A stretch of 36,579 nt of DNA, taken from contig JAFMKB010000024.1 in the NCBI GenBank assembly GCA_017853205.1, forward strand, positions 1 to 36,579. Direction: 5' to 3'. This document shows positions 8,996-17,043 of this stretch, one piece after another (the first letter of the stretch is position 1; each line of letters starts with the position of its first letter). The DNA is from Gammaproteobacteria bacterium (GTDB taxonomy: Bacteria > Pseudomonadota > Gammaproteobacteria > Pseudomonadales > Pseudohongiellaceae). Both the position numbers and the translations under genes were made by a program. The notes below the pieces were generated by a model. It made no database searches. It had not been told where the DNA came from and saw only the letters and a program-made list of their open reading frames with translations.

Positions 8996-10150
8996 TTAGA
9001 TCATCTCTAAGACAGGTCGCACTGACATGCCATCGACCACAGCTTGAATGGGCGAGGTGCAGATTTTTTCGCCAGGGACAAGGCCACCACTAATTAATAC
9101 GCGATCCTGCTCTAGGCGGAATATATCTACATCGCGGTAATACATTTTGTTTTCAGCATCCACTACGAGAACTTGCGAGTTGTTACGAATAGCAGAGCGT
9201 GGAAGCAAAATAATATCTTCGACAAGCTTGCCTGAAATGCGCGCCTCAACGAACAGTCCAATCGGCAGTGGAATAGTTTCTCCGCCGAGATCAGCAGACG
9301 GCTGCTCAATGCGTATTATCGATTGCACTGTGTTGCTATTCGGATCGATCGTAGCCTCTGTTCTCAGGAGCTTACCTTCCCACTTGTATTGTTTGCCGCC
9401 ATAACTACCAACCAATTCCACCTGCGGTGCCTGAGACGAATCGAACTCGCCACGGAAACCCATTGGGACATCGAGATAGCCTAATTGCCTAATTGCCAAT
9501 GGCACACGTACATCTACACTGTCAGCGTCAAATAGCACCGCGACGCTCTGTGCTCGGTTAACGAATTGCCCTAGTTCAACATCTCTTGAAGCGACAACAG
9601 CGTTGAAAGGCGCACGGAGTATTGAGCGCTCGGCATCGAGTTCAGACTGTTCAAGCGCGGCTTCGGCGTCGGCCAAACGTGCTGATGTAACGGTCGCGGC
9701 GCGCTCAGCATTCTGAAGTTCCGACTCGCTGGCCAGTCTCTTTGCAGCAAGTTCGTTGATGCGCGCAAGATCAGCAGCCGCGAACGCTGCTTCGGCCGAT
9801 GCCTGCTCATAGGTCGCGCGGCTTCGCGCCACTGCCGTTTCAAAATCAGCCAATTCGAGTCTCAACAGCGGCTCACCCGCTTTCACATAGGCTCCAGCTT
9901 CCAGAGAGGGTGATACCCACGCGACCGGCCCTTGCACGTTAGATGAGAGGCTTGCTTGCCGAGCAGCCTGCGCCTTGCCTTGCGACTCGATAAACAATTG
10001 CACAGATTCAGATCGCACTTCTGCGACGCGCACGCTAATCGGGATAATTTCTGGTGCCGATTCGGAAACTCGCGTTGGGTTGCGAATCAAGACAACTGTA
10101 ATGACAATGCTTCCCAAAAGAATGCCGATTGGCATCAATACTCGCTTCAT
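8996..10150 (-). CDS. RND efflux periplasmic adaptor (MFP/HlyD family)
   Basis: An ATG at 10150 is preceded by GGAG with 6-nt spacing. The in-frame TTG 12 bases further out overlaps that ribosome site and is unlikely to be the start. The product has 384 residues, with an N-terminal membrane helix (MPIGILLGSIVITVVLI). It then has the split lipoyl domain (GPVAWVSPSLEAGAYVKAGEPL and ILRAPFNAVVASRDVELGQFV) flanking an Ala/Glu-rich coiled-coil hairpin at roughly residues 95-165. A beta-barrel and membrane-proximal domain follow. It bridges the inner-membrane RND pump to an outer-membrane channel. It lies between the GntR regulator and the permease, all on one strand, consistent with a regulator-adaptor-pump operon. 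Confidence 0.93.
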   Translation of the reverse strand: MKRVLMPIGILLGSIVITVVLIRNPTRVSESAPEIIPISVRVAEVRSESVQLFIESQGKAQAARQASLSSNVQGPVAWVSPSLEAGAYVKAGEPLLRLELADFETAVARSRATYEQASAEAAFAAADLARINELAAKRLASESELQNAERAATVTSARLADAEAALEQSELDAERSILRAPFNAVVASRDVELGQFVNRAQSVAVLFDADSVDVRVPLAIRQLGYLDVPMGFRGEFDSSQAPQVELVGSYGGKQYKWEGKLLRTEATIDPNSNTVQSIIRIEQPSADLGGETIPLPIGLFVEARISGKLVEDIILLPRSAIRNNSQVLVVDAENKMYYRDVDIFRLEQDRVLISGGLVPGEKICTSPIQAVVDGMSVRPVLEMI

Positions 10151-10227
10151 ATCTAACTCCAAGACTTAAAAACTCAATGCCAAATGCGGAGACAGACGCC
10201 GCACAGGCGTAGTTAGGTAAATTCGTT

Positions 10228-10959
10228 TCAATCGCTCGCAAGGGCCTGAGCCACTAACGCGCGCATACTCAAAAAATGAACGTCCAGCGCAGAAGCAACA
10301 GCTTCTCCATCGCCGCTCTCAACCCCCAACCGCATATCGGAGACCAACTCTCTTAGTAACTCTGGCTTAAGGCTAGGACGCGGATGCAGCTGAAGCATCC
10401 GCTCAACAAACTGTGCCTGCAAATCGTTACTTATTAGGCGCACTACTAAATTGTCTGCGATACCACCAAGTGTCATCAGAAAGGCGCGCATTTTTGGCTG
10501 CAGGGACTCAACGCTATTCATGTCATGCGTCATCGAATCCAGCTGCGCAAGGAGATCGGCTCGTTGAGACTCAGAGAGTTTCGGTATCGCTCTGGTCGCC
10601 GTAAAACGCGCTAATGCTGAAAAGGTATCGAGGAATTGATCGACTAAGTCCGCGTCGGGTTTCGACCCCATTCCCAGGAGGGGACCTAGAACGGCGATAC
10701 TGGCGTCGTTAACTTCCTTTATCCGCGCACCGCCAGGCTGAATGTCGATTAGCCTTAGCTGTTCGATCTGAGATAGAGCTTCGCGAACCGCGCCTCTACT
10801 CGCGCCAAAGCGGGCTGCAAGGTCTCTTTCAGAGGGCAAGCGCTCGCTTGGCCGAAACTGTCCACGGAGAATTTCATCGCGCAGGACACCCGCAATTTCA
10901 TGACTGCGAGTCATCAAGGGCGGCACTTTTATCGGGCTTATCGAATTCATACGGCTCAT
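10228..10959 (-). CDS. GntR family regulator, FadR/FCD subfamily
   Basis: The 243-residue product has an N-terminal winged helix at about residues 17-85. It shows the GntR signature (EILRGQFRPSERLPSERDLAARFGASRGAVREALSQIEQ). An all-helical C-terminal region follows, as in FCD effector domains. FadR-type dimers bind TGG-N5-CCA palindromes such as TGGTNNNACCA. An array of such sites lies directly upstream (10990-11152), which strongly suggests autoregulation and control of the downstream efflux genes mfp and rnd. No strong ribosome site is seen before the first ATG. ATG at 10950 is an alternative start. The effector ligand cannot be read from sequence. Confidence 0.9.
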   Translation of the reverse strand: MSRMNSISPIKVPPLMTRSHEIAGVLRDEILRGQFRPSERLPSERDLAARFGASRGAVREALSQIEQLRLIDIQPGGARIKEVNDASIAVLGPLLGMGSKPDADLVDQFLDTFSALARFTATRAIPKLSESQRADLLAQLDSMTHDMNSVESLQPKMRAFLMTLGGIADNLVVRLISNDLQAQFVERMLQLHPRPSLKPELLRELVSDMRLGVESGDGEAVASALDVHFLSMRALVAQALASD

Positions 10960-10989
10960 TACGCGATTTGGTCGTGCTTTAGACCACTT

Positions 10990-11070
10990 TGGTCATACCA
11001 ATCTGGACCTGCCAATCTGGACTCGCCAATCTGGACTCGCCAATCTGGACAGTCCAATCGGGAGCGACCC
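10990..11070. promoter_or_regulatory. Operator array: six TGG-N5-CCA palindromes at exact 14-bp steps
   Basis: Sites begin at 10990 (TGGTCATACCA), 11004 (TGGACCTGCCA), 11018 and 11032 (both TGGACTCGCCA), 11046 (TGGACAGTCCA) and 11060 (GGGAGCGACCC). In the last site both outer bases have changed but symmetry is kept. Seen as a tandem repeat the unit is CCAATCTGGAC plus three bases. The core matches the known FadR/PdhR-type operator TGGTNNNACCA. The nearest site is about 30 bp upstream of the regulator start codon, so the array probably covers its promoter. Confidence 0.8.
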
Positions 11071-11127
11071 TAACGAATCCCTCAACCCAGTTTCTTGGGC
11101 GTTGTCAGGCTTATCGGAGCAAGCTAT

Positions 11128-11152
11128 TGGTCTGGCCAATCTGGTCCTACCA
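11128..11152. promoter_or_regulatory. Second operator pair of the same TGG-N5-CCA type
   Basis: TGGTCTGGCCA at 11128-11138 and TGGTCCTACCA at 11142-11152 are again spaced by 14 bp. They lie about 60 bp beyond the main array and closer to the divergent rhodanese gene. A distal cluster like this could allow DNA looping or separate control of the plus-strand gene. Confidence 0.7.
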
Positions 11153-11314
11153 AATAGGCGCGTAATATAGCGTAATCGTGATAAGACACAAGCCTTTCTA
11201 CGCAGGAAAGAGTTAAAACTGCTGCAAAGTAACAATCTATAACAAATGCTTGAGAGCGGCCGGCGCGCGGCGACAGGTAAATGCCATCCAGATCAACAGA
11301 TGGCGTCTGAACAT

Positions 11315-11323
11315 TGGTATAAT
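11315..11323 (+). promoter_or_regulatory. Extended -10 promoter of the rhodanese lipoprotein gene
   Basis: TGGTATAAT at 11315-11323 is a perfect extended -10 (TGnTATAAT). No good -35 is seen 16-18 bp upstream, as is normal for extended -10 promoters. The expected start would leave a leader of about 60 nt before the ATG at 11390. Confidence 0.6.
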
Positions 11324-11389
11324 GCGTCTCCCAAAAACAACAAATCACCGCTAGTAGCACGGCTACTGAGGTGTCAAATCGAGAATCAA

Positions 11390-11752
11390 ATGACATTGCT
11401 AAATTCCATACTAACTAGGTTTACTCATAACCGCCGTTTCGCCACTGCCCTTCTAATTCTCTGCCTCAGCGCCTTGGCCAGTTGTGCAAGCTCACCGTCA
11501 CAGATGGTTTGGCTAGACGTCAGAACTGACGCAGAATATGCCGAGGATCATATCGAAGGGTCAGCGCATATCCCTCATGAGGAGATAGCTTTGCGCATTG
11601 CGGAGTTAGGATTAGATAAAGACGCAGAAATTAATGTCTACTGCAGAACCGGCAAACGCGCCGGTATCGCTCTAGCAACATTGCAAGAGCTGGGCTATAC
11701 CAACGCGAAGAATGTTGGCGGCATCGGCGATGCACGCGAACTAAGAGACTAG
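11390..11752 (+). CDS. Rhodanese-like lipoprotein
   Basis: I chose the ATG at 11390, since the upstream extension of this frame (from 11246) crosses the promoter and has no protein character. The 120-residue product has a membrane segment and lipobox (LASC, Cys32), then a single rhodanese domain. WLDVRTDAEYAEDHIEGSAHIPHEE opens the domain. The active-site loop CRTGKR has Cys85 as the sulfur-accepting residue. It should be anchored in the cell envelope, like PspE-type periplasmic rhodaneses, and transfer sulfane sulfur or handle thiols. Its stop codon overlaps that of the convergent dioxygenase gene within a shared CTAG. Confidence 0.85.
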   Translation: MTLLNSILTRFTHNRRFATALLILCLSALASCASSPSQMVWLDVRTDAEYAEDHIEGSAHIPHEEIALRIAELGLDKDAEINVYCRTGKRAGIALATLQELGYTNAKNVGGIGDARELRD

Positions 11753-12765
11753 CCCACCAGCGATGCGAGCACTCGGCGTTCGCCCTCGAAGGGGCGACGC
11801 CCATGCATTACTAAGAAGTTATCGACGAGAGCGAAATCACCGGCCTGCCACTGAATATCGAAACACAATTCGTCAGCAAGGGCTATCGCCACGGCCATGT
11901 CGGCGGAGTCAATCATGCTCCCGTCTCCAAAGCTTATCGATTTCTCTGCACTATTGCGCGCATCCTTCCAACCCCTAAAGGCAGCGATTAGTTGATTGAA
12001 AAACACTTTCCGACCATCTTCCAGCGCGCGCACTGCAGGCAAGCACGGCGTGGTCACTCTGAGACTTTGGCCATCTTCTTGCCAATGCCAACTATAGCCA
12101 AGCCCAGTGAGTTTCTCTTCGGCCGCAGCCGCATCTGCCACCGATAACGTGCTGCGCCAGCTTCTCCCCTGCCCAGAGGCGAGATCATCTTCGTAGGGCA
12201 TAGTGTTCGAATAGCGGACGCCCAATCGCTCGCAGGCTGCGACAAAATGCGGGCGAACTTCTAACAGTCTAGCTAACAGGACGTCCGATCGGCAGAGCGG
12301 TGTCGCACCACCAGTCATGTCAGCATGTTCGCAGAAGAAGAAAAGTTTCGATGGATAAACCGGGGTCTGCGCCATTTCGTGGTGCAAGAAAATACTGACG
12401 GACGGGGGAGCCTCATTGGCCGTGAACACGCGCTCGGTTCGGTTGCGACGAACTGCGTTGGAAAGCGACTCTTGATAGGTGAAATTCGGCAATTCAAACG
12501 CTCCGATTAATTCATCGAACTCAAGGTCTGTTCGGACACCGAACCCGCGAAACAGCACCGCACCATGTTGCGCAAGGGCCTGAATGAGTGATTCACGGTT
12601 TTCAGCAATCCACCGTTTCGCTGACTCAACCTTGTCTGCTGATTGATTCGCCGAGTGCGACGGATCAGAGGCTGATGTTACTCGCGCGTTGTAAATAAGT
12701 GGAAACACGCCGCCTGCGCTGTCGTAGTTCTGCTGCCCCTCGAGTGTTATCTGCCTAACCTGCAT
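11749..12765 (-). CDS. TauD/TfdA-like Fe(II)/2-oxoglutarate dioxygenase
   Basis: The ATG at 12765 (AGGAA 7 nt upstream) is preferred over a GTG directly before it, giving 338 residues. The iron triad is visible as His128-x-Glu130 (FLHHEMAQ) and the distal His321 (NFLVMHGRRPF). The Arg residues after it probably bind 2-oxoglutarate. HAVLFRGFG-like AQHGAVLFRGFGV near residue 70 is the typical TauD entry. The Glu in place of Asp is common in SyrP-like members, which hydroxylate amino acids or related compounds. It is the last gene of the symporter, Gfo/Idh/MocA and aldo/keto reductase group. The substrate is unknown. Confidence 0.87.
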   Translation of the reverse strand: MQVRQITLEGQQNYDSAGGVFPLIYNARVTSASDPSHSANQSADKVESAKRWIAENRESLIQALAQHGAVLFRGFGVRTDLEFDELIGAFELPNFTYQESLSNAVRRNRTERVFTANEAPPSVSIFLHHEMAQTPVYPSKLFFFCEHADMTGGATPLCRSDVLLARLLEVRPHFVAACERLGVRYSNTMPYEDDLASGQGRSWRSTLSVADAAAAEEKLTGLGYSWHWQEDGQSLRVTTPCLPAVRALEDGRKVFFNQLIAAFRGWKDARNSAEKSISFGDGSMIDSADMAVAIALADELCFDIQWQAGDFALVDNFLVMHGRRPFEGERRVLASLVG

Positions 12766-12806
12766 CACGCTATTCCTGTATTGTCATTGTTAACGAGGCG
12801 CACAAC

Positions 12807-13808
12807 CTAATCATAGATGGCATGGAAAGTACCGAACGCAGCCTCACAGAAAACGCCAGGGTCGTTGAAGCGACGATTCTGATTAAGCGCGCTAATCGCA
12901 TGCATTTCCTCATCAGTCAGAGAGAACCCTGCCAGTGCCAGATTCTCTCGTAAGCGCTCAGGCTTACTCGTTTTCGGAATCACCGCCGTGCCGCGTTGAA
13001 TACCCCATCGCAGCACCACCTGTGCAGGCGTCGCCCCCGTGCGCTCGGCAGCAGCAATCACAGCCGGCTGTGTGAGAACGCTTTCCGCCGGTGTCGCCAT
13101 ATCGAGGGAAACATAAGACAACGCGCCGAGAGGCGAAAACGCGGTCACGGAAATCCCATAGTCATTGGCCGTTCTAAGCAGCGCCTCCTGCGTGAGATAG
13201 GGATGCGATTCGACCTGTAGCATGGCCGGTTTAATACGGGCATAGCTCATCAGATCATGAAGGAGTGCTGTCGAGTAGTTACAGACGCCTATTTGCCTTG
13301 CGAGTCCTTTATCTACTAAACCCTCCATCGCGTGCCAAGTAGCATGCAGTGGCACCGCATCGCGCTGCATCCCCGCAGCGGCCGAGCCGGCCTCGGCATC
13401 AGGGTCGAAGAGCCATTCCGGCGGATAGCGGTCATCGAAGTCAACGTACTTTAATGCGATAGGAAAATGAACGAGATAGAGATCGAAATAGTCGATACCC
13501 AAGTCAGTCAACGATCGCCTGCACGCTGCTTCTACATGTTCGGGGCGATGGAATGTGTTCCAAAGCTTAGAGGTAATCCAAAGTTCTTCTCGCGAGCACA
13601 ATCCCGCAGCAAGCGCTCTTGCAATCCCCTCGCCCACCTCGCGCTCATTACCGTAATCGGCGGCGCTGTCGAGATGTCGATAGCCCGCTCCGATAGCCGC
13701 ATACACAGCCTCGGCGGTAGCTTCGCGCTCAATTTTCCAAAGTCCGAGCCCAACTGCGGGCATAACTTTGCCATCGACAGCGAGCGTTGCAGTTTCACTT
13801 ATGCTCAT
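12807..13808 (-). CDS. Aldo/keto reductase
   Basis: The ATG at 13808 follows GAGAG with suitable spacing. An in-frame ATG 12 bases further out is a less likely start. The 333-residue product is a TIM-barrel NAD(P)H-dependent reductase. Its catalytic tetrad is visible: Asp47 and Tyr52 (HLDSAADYGNE), Lys81 (ITSKLW) and His114 (LVHFP). GVCNYS, PLGALS and IPKTSKPERLRENLA, in order, mark substrate and cofactor binding. The extra loop after VHFPIALKYVDF resembles the xylose-reductase-like branch. It would reduce a carbonyl sugar or aldehyde to an alcohol. It lies between the Gfo/Idh/MocA and dioxygenase genes on the same strand, with gaps of about 50 and 40 bp. Confidence 0.9.
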   Translation of the reverse strand: MSISETATLAVDGKVMPAVGLGLWKIEREATAEAVYAAIGAGYRHLDSAADYGNEREVGEGIARALAAGLCSREELWITSKLWNTFHRPEHVEAACRRSLTDLGIDYFDLYLVHFPIALKYVDFDDRYPPEWLFDPDAEAGSAAAGMQRDAVPLHATWHAMEGLVDKGLARQIGVCNYSTALLHDLMSYARIKPAMLQVESHPYLTQEALLRTANDYGISVTAFSPLGALSYVSLDMATPAESVLTQPAVIAAAERTGATPAQVVLRWGIQRGTAVIPKTSKPERLRENLALAGFSLTDEEMHAISALNQNRRFNDPGVFCEAAFGTFHAIYD

Positions 13809-13859
13809 TAATTCTCTCATTTGTTATCTTACTTAATTAGGGCGCTTGGCACTCGCTGG

Positions 13860-15134
13860 CTAGTTAGCTACAAAGCTCTCGCCAAGCACTGAGGCAAGGC
13901 CATTTGCCTCGATATAATCCGCCATCTCGACCGCATTACCAGTCTTACTCGATTCCTGCGCGGCACTGGCGACAAGCATAGACCACAATCCTTGCAATGG
14001 CGTCGCGGCGCCGCACTCGTTGGGCTCTTTTCCTTCGAGCCGATCAAGGAACGCCGCATGCTCAAAATAAGTCGCCCCGTGGTGGCCACTTCTCTCGATT
14101 ACCGACGCATAACCGAGCACACTCTCCTTCGATGAACCGAGTTCACCCAACTCAAGTTTGAGGCTGGTGGCCGCCTCCTGCCTATGATGCACATCAAAGC
14201 GTTCGGTAGCGATCAAGCGCCCCTGAGTACCGACCAAACACAGTTCCTCAGTGAAATCGGGGCTGCACATGTTGAGCGTAAAGTTTGCGCGACAGCCGTT
14301 TTTGTAATCGATAACGACGAAGGCGTTATCATCGATATCACTTTTACGCCCGTCTCGCGTTAAGGCATCGAAAACACCCGACTGCCCCGCACTTGCATAA
14401 ACTCGCGTCGGCTGAACGCCCGCAAATAAATTGATCAGATCGAAATAGTGACAGCATTTTTCTACCAACGTCCCGCCGCTCAGGTCGTTAAACTTATTCC
14501 ATTGCCCTACCTTATCGAGAAACGGCGGCCGGTATTCACTCATGCTGATCATTCTAATCTCGCCTACACTCCTGCGCACGAGCGCTTCGTGAAGCGACTC
14601 GACATATTGCGCTTTATAACGATACTGCAACCCTATCTGGACAAAACTGTGATAATCACGCGCTAAAGCGACAGTAGCAGCGGCGTCACTCAACGTCGTT
14701 GCCATGGGCTTTTCAAGAAAAATCGCTTTACCTGACGCCATCGCCACTTTTAATACATCGAAATGCGTGTAATTAGGCGTGCAGATCATCACCGCATCGA
14801 CGGCGGCATCGTTGCAGGCATTCTCGAGGCTCGTGTAAACGATCGGCGCCGGTTGTCGCTGCTCTTCGGGGAGACTCATCTCTTGCGCTGTGTAATTAGC
14901 AAGAGCTATGTCTATGCTGCGCTGCTCGCTATCAAAAATCCCATGCACAACAGCACGCCCTAACAGCCGCGCCACGCGCATATGTTCCTGACCTATCGTC
15001 CCAGTACCGATGATTGCAAGACGATGAACAGGTGGAGCAACCGCATAGAGATATTTATCACTCTCCGGAATATGTTGCTGTCCCGCCGCACCCTCGAAGA
15101 AACGCAACCTCGGTTTGATCGTGTCAATACTCAT
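13860..15134 (-). CDS. Gfo/Idh/MocA family oxidoreductase
   Basis: The 424-residue product has an N-terminal Rossmann domain starting about residue 37 with GTGTIG (43-48). The conserved EKPMATT (141-147) holds the catalytic Lys of the EKP motif. The C-terminal alpha/beta domain has GGTLVEKCCHYFDLI with the conserved His and Asp. These enzymes use NAD(P) to oxidise or reduce sugars, inositols or their derivatives. A roughly 35-residue N-terminal extension precedes the Rossmann fold. An AGGG ribosome site lies about 7 nt before the ATG. It sits next to a sugar-type symporter and an aldo/keto reductase, so a polyol or sugar substrate is a reasonable inference. Confidence 0.92.
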   Translation of the reverse strand: MSIDTIKPRLRFFEGAAGQQHIPESDKYLYAVAPPVHRLAIIGTGTIGQEHMRVARLLGRAVVHGIFDSEQRSIDIALANYTAQEMSLPEEQRQPAPIVYTSLENACNDAAVDAVMICTPNYTHFDVLKVAMASGKAIFLEKPMATTLSDAAATVALARDYHSFVQIGLQYRYKAQYVESLHEALVRRSVGEIRMISMSEYRPPFLDKVGQWNKFNDLSGGTLVEKCCHYFDLINLFAGVQPTRVYASAGQSGVFDALTRDGRKSDIDDNAFVVIDYKNGCRANFTLNMCSPDFTEELCLVGTQGRLIATERFDVHHRQEAATSLKLELGELGSSKESVLGYASVIERSGHHGATYFEHAAFLDRLEGKEPNECGAATPLQGLWSMLVASAAQESSKTGNAVEMADYIEANGLASVLGESFVAN

Positions 15135-15166
15135 AAAATCCCTATTGGCATTCTTATTTAAAGTGG

Positions 15167-16873
15167 CTAAGCAGATCGAAGACTACGCCACCAAACCGCC
15201 GCATTCAGCGCAAATACTAAACCTAAAATCGGTTCGTACGCTGCGCTACCTGCACCAACAAGCCCAAGCGGCGAGAAGGTAATATAAAGCGCAACGACAC
15301 AGGAGAAGAGAGTCACCGCACAGGGAACTGCCAGTGGCCATGGACTCATATCGACGCGACTCGCGGTTGTGTATGTCCATAACTCAACGCGCGGCAGCCA
15401 GTATCCAACCGAGAGCATGATACCGATTTCGATGAAAAACAAAATAGCGTAGAGATGCAGAAAATGGATCGCCACCTGCTCCTTAAAGACAAACTGCAAA
15501 AGCCCGTAGGCAATAAGATGAAAACCGATAACCAGCTTCGGACCGAGAGCCGGCACATGACGCGTGAACAGTCCTACAATTACGATCGCGATTATCGGTA
15601 TGTTGTAGAAACCGGTAAAAATACGAATGATCTGCCAGAGGCCATCGGGGGCAAATTGCAGTAAAGGCGCTACCACAAAAGAAAAGAGTGCAATTACCAC
15701 GCTCGCCCACTTTGCGACGCGTACAAGCTGCGCATCCGTCACCTTCTCGCCGCGATTCAGTCGCTCCTTGAACGGCACATACACATCGAGACAAAAGAGG
15801 GTTGCCGCGCTATTGAGGAGCGAATTAAATGAACTAAAAACCGCCCCCAGCAATACGGCCAAGAAAAAACCGCTCGCATAAACCGGCAACACATCACGAA
15901 TGAGCGCGGGATAGGCGAGGTCGATCGACGCGAGCTCGGGGCCATAGAGATGGTAGGCAATAACGCCTGGCAGCATCATCAAAAAGGGCACCAAAACCTT
16001 AAAAAATCCGGAAAAAAGCACCCCCTTCTGTCCCTCTGCCAAGCTGCGCGCACCGAGTGTTCGCTGGATCACATATTGGTTGGTACACCAATAGAAGAGG
16101 TTAGCGAAAATCATGCCGGTGAACAGTGTAGCAAAGGGTGTTGGATCACTCGCCGAGCCGATGGCGTTGAGCTTGTCAGTGTCGGTTGTGGTGACTACTG
16201 TAAGACCCGCCAAGATACTGCCGTCGCCGAGCGCGGCAAGGCCGAGCAGTGGAACCGCAATGCCAACTATAAGTAGACCAACACCGTTGAGAGTGTCGGA
16301 CACGGCGACCGCTCTCAGCCCTCCAAAAACAGCATAAATTGCCCCGATACTCCCGATCGCAATAATCGTCACCGCCAAAGCATGGGAATAGGCGAGCCCT
16401 GTAATAGCCGGAATATCAAAAAGCTGCAGGACGGCAATCGACCCTGAATAGAGCACGGAGGGAATAGTGACAAAGCCATAGCCAACCATGAACAGTACAA
16501 CCGACGCGCGGCGCACGTCGCTATCGAACCGCGCGTTGAGAAATTCGGGCAAGGTAGAAAAGGCGCCCGCGAGGTAGCGGGGCAAGAACAAAAACGCCAT
16601 CGCGATTGTGGAAATCGCGGCTGTCACTTCCCAACCCATACTACTGAGATTGAATCCGTACGCAGAACCATTGAGGCCAATTAGTTGCTCCGCCGATAGA
16701 TTGGTGAGCAACATTGACCCCGCGATGAAGACTGCGCTAAGCCCCCTGCCGGCGAGAAAATATCCCTCCCGGGTAGCTACCTCCCCGCGGGTCTGTCGAT
16801 AGGCTATCCACGCCACAAGAGACATGAAAAATACACAGCTCGTCAGAGTCAGCACTAGTTCTTGATTAGTCAT
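15167..16873 (-). CDS. SSS family transporter, SGLT-like (sugar/polyol:Na+)
   Basis: The 568-residue product has about 14 membrane helices, as in vSGLT-type carriers. REGYFLAGRGLSAVFIAGSMLLTNLSAEQLIGLNG is the typical SGLT start, and FSSFNSLLNSAATLFCLDVY near residue 350 carries the TM8 sodium-site Ser residues. It belongs to a different branch from the PutP-like protein at 1162-2691. It would import a sugar, inositol or similar solute together with Na+. An AAGAAGA ribosome site precedes the ATG. It is the first gene of the four-gene minus operon, so it shares a control region with the divergent PQQ dehydrogenase operon. Confidence 0.92.
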   Translation of the reverse strand: MTNQELVLTLTSCVFFMSLVAWIAYRQTRGEVATREGYFLAGRGLSAVFIAGSMLLTNLSAEQLIGLNGSAYGFNLSSMGWEVTAAISTIAMAFLFLPRYLAGAFSTLPEFLNARFDSDVRRASVVLFMVGYGFVTIPSVLYSGSIAVLQLFDIPAITGLAYSHALAVTIIAIGSIGAIYAVFGGLRAVAVSDTLNGVGLLIVGIAVPLLGLAALGDGSILAGLTVVTTTDTDKLNAIGSASDPTPFATLFTGMIFANLFYWCTNQYVIQRTLGARSLAEGQKGVLFSGFFKVLVPFLMMLPGVIAYHLYGPELASIDLAYPALIRDVLPVYASGFFLAVLLGAVFSSFNSLLNSAATLFCLDVYVPFKERLNRGEKVTDAQLVRVAKWASVVIALFSFVVAPLLQFAPDGLWQIIRIFTGFYNIPIIAIVIVGLFTRHVPALGPKLVIGFHLIAYGLLQFVFKEQVAIHFLHLYAILFFIEIGIMLSVGYWLPRVELWTYTTASRVDMSPWPLAVPCAVTLFSCVVALYITFSPLGLVGAGSAAYEPILGLVFALNAAVWWRSLRSA

Positions 16874-16919
16874 ACGCGCATCTTCTTATCTTTCTATTTT
16901 TTTCGCAGCTTTCCAAGCA

Positions 16920-16943
16920 TTCGCTGACGCTCTTGTTAGCGAA
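16920..16943. promoter_or_regulatory. 24-bp near-palindrome between the two divergent catabolic operons
   Basis: TTCGCTGAC at 16920-16928 and GTTAGCGAA at 16935-16943 are inverted repeats matching at 8 of 9 positions around a 6-bp centre. It lies inside the 170-bp divergent region (16874-17043), close to the symporter start. A TTGACA at 16967-16972 is a possible -35 for the plus-strand operon, but I see no good -10 at standard spacing. TATATAAA at 17003-17010 is a second weak candidate. A dyad of this size suggests a repressor or activator site; no regulator gene is adjacent. Confidence 0.5.
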
Positions 16944-17043
16944 GTCTATCAGGACTCGCGCCACGATTGACATTTTTGCCTATTCCGATAGGGTTCTTAG
17001 TCTATATAAACTACTCACGCTCGATTCAATAGGGTCGCTCGAA

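Larger units (their letters stand above)
10960..11389. other. Long intergenic region: operator array, then promoter of the rhodanese gene
   Basis: About 430 bp separate the divergent gntR-type and rhodanese genes. The left half holds a phased array of palindromic sites. The right half holds an extended -10 promoter for the plus-strand gene and a small hairpin (AGTAGC/GCTACT, 11353-11367) in its leader. Frames open here in both strands arise mostly from the repeats and lack coding character. Confidence 0.75.

Noticed and set aside
5823-9404. Plus-strand frames of 60-120 codons opposite the RND and adaptor genes
   Set aside because: They are antisense shadows without ribosome sites or recognisable domains.
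10990-11070. CRISPR array or replication iterons
   Set aside because: Units are only 14 bp with no long spacers, and no cas or replication initiator gene is near; FadR-type operators explain the pattern better.
11246-11389. N-terminal extension of the rhodanese frame up to 11246
   Set aside because: It runs across the TATAAT promoter, is not protein-like, and the lipobox context fits the ATG at 11390.
10993-11396. Minus-strand frames across the operator array
   Set aside because: They arise from the 14-bp tandem repeats and lack start signals and coding character.
16933-17043. N-terminal extension of the PQQ dehydrogenase frame
   Set aside because: It covers promoter-like DNA; starting at 17044 or 17077 gives a normal signal peptide.
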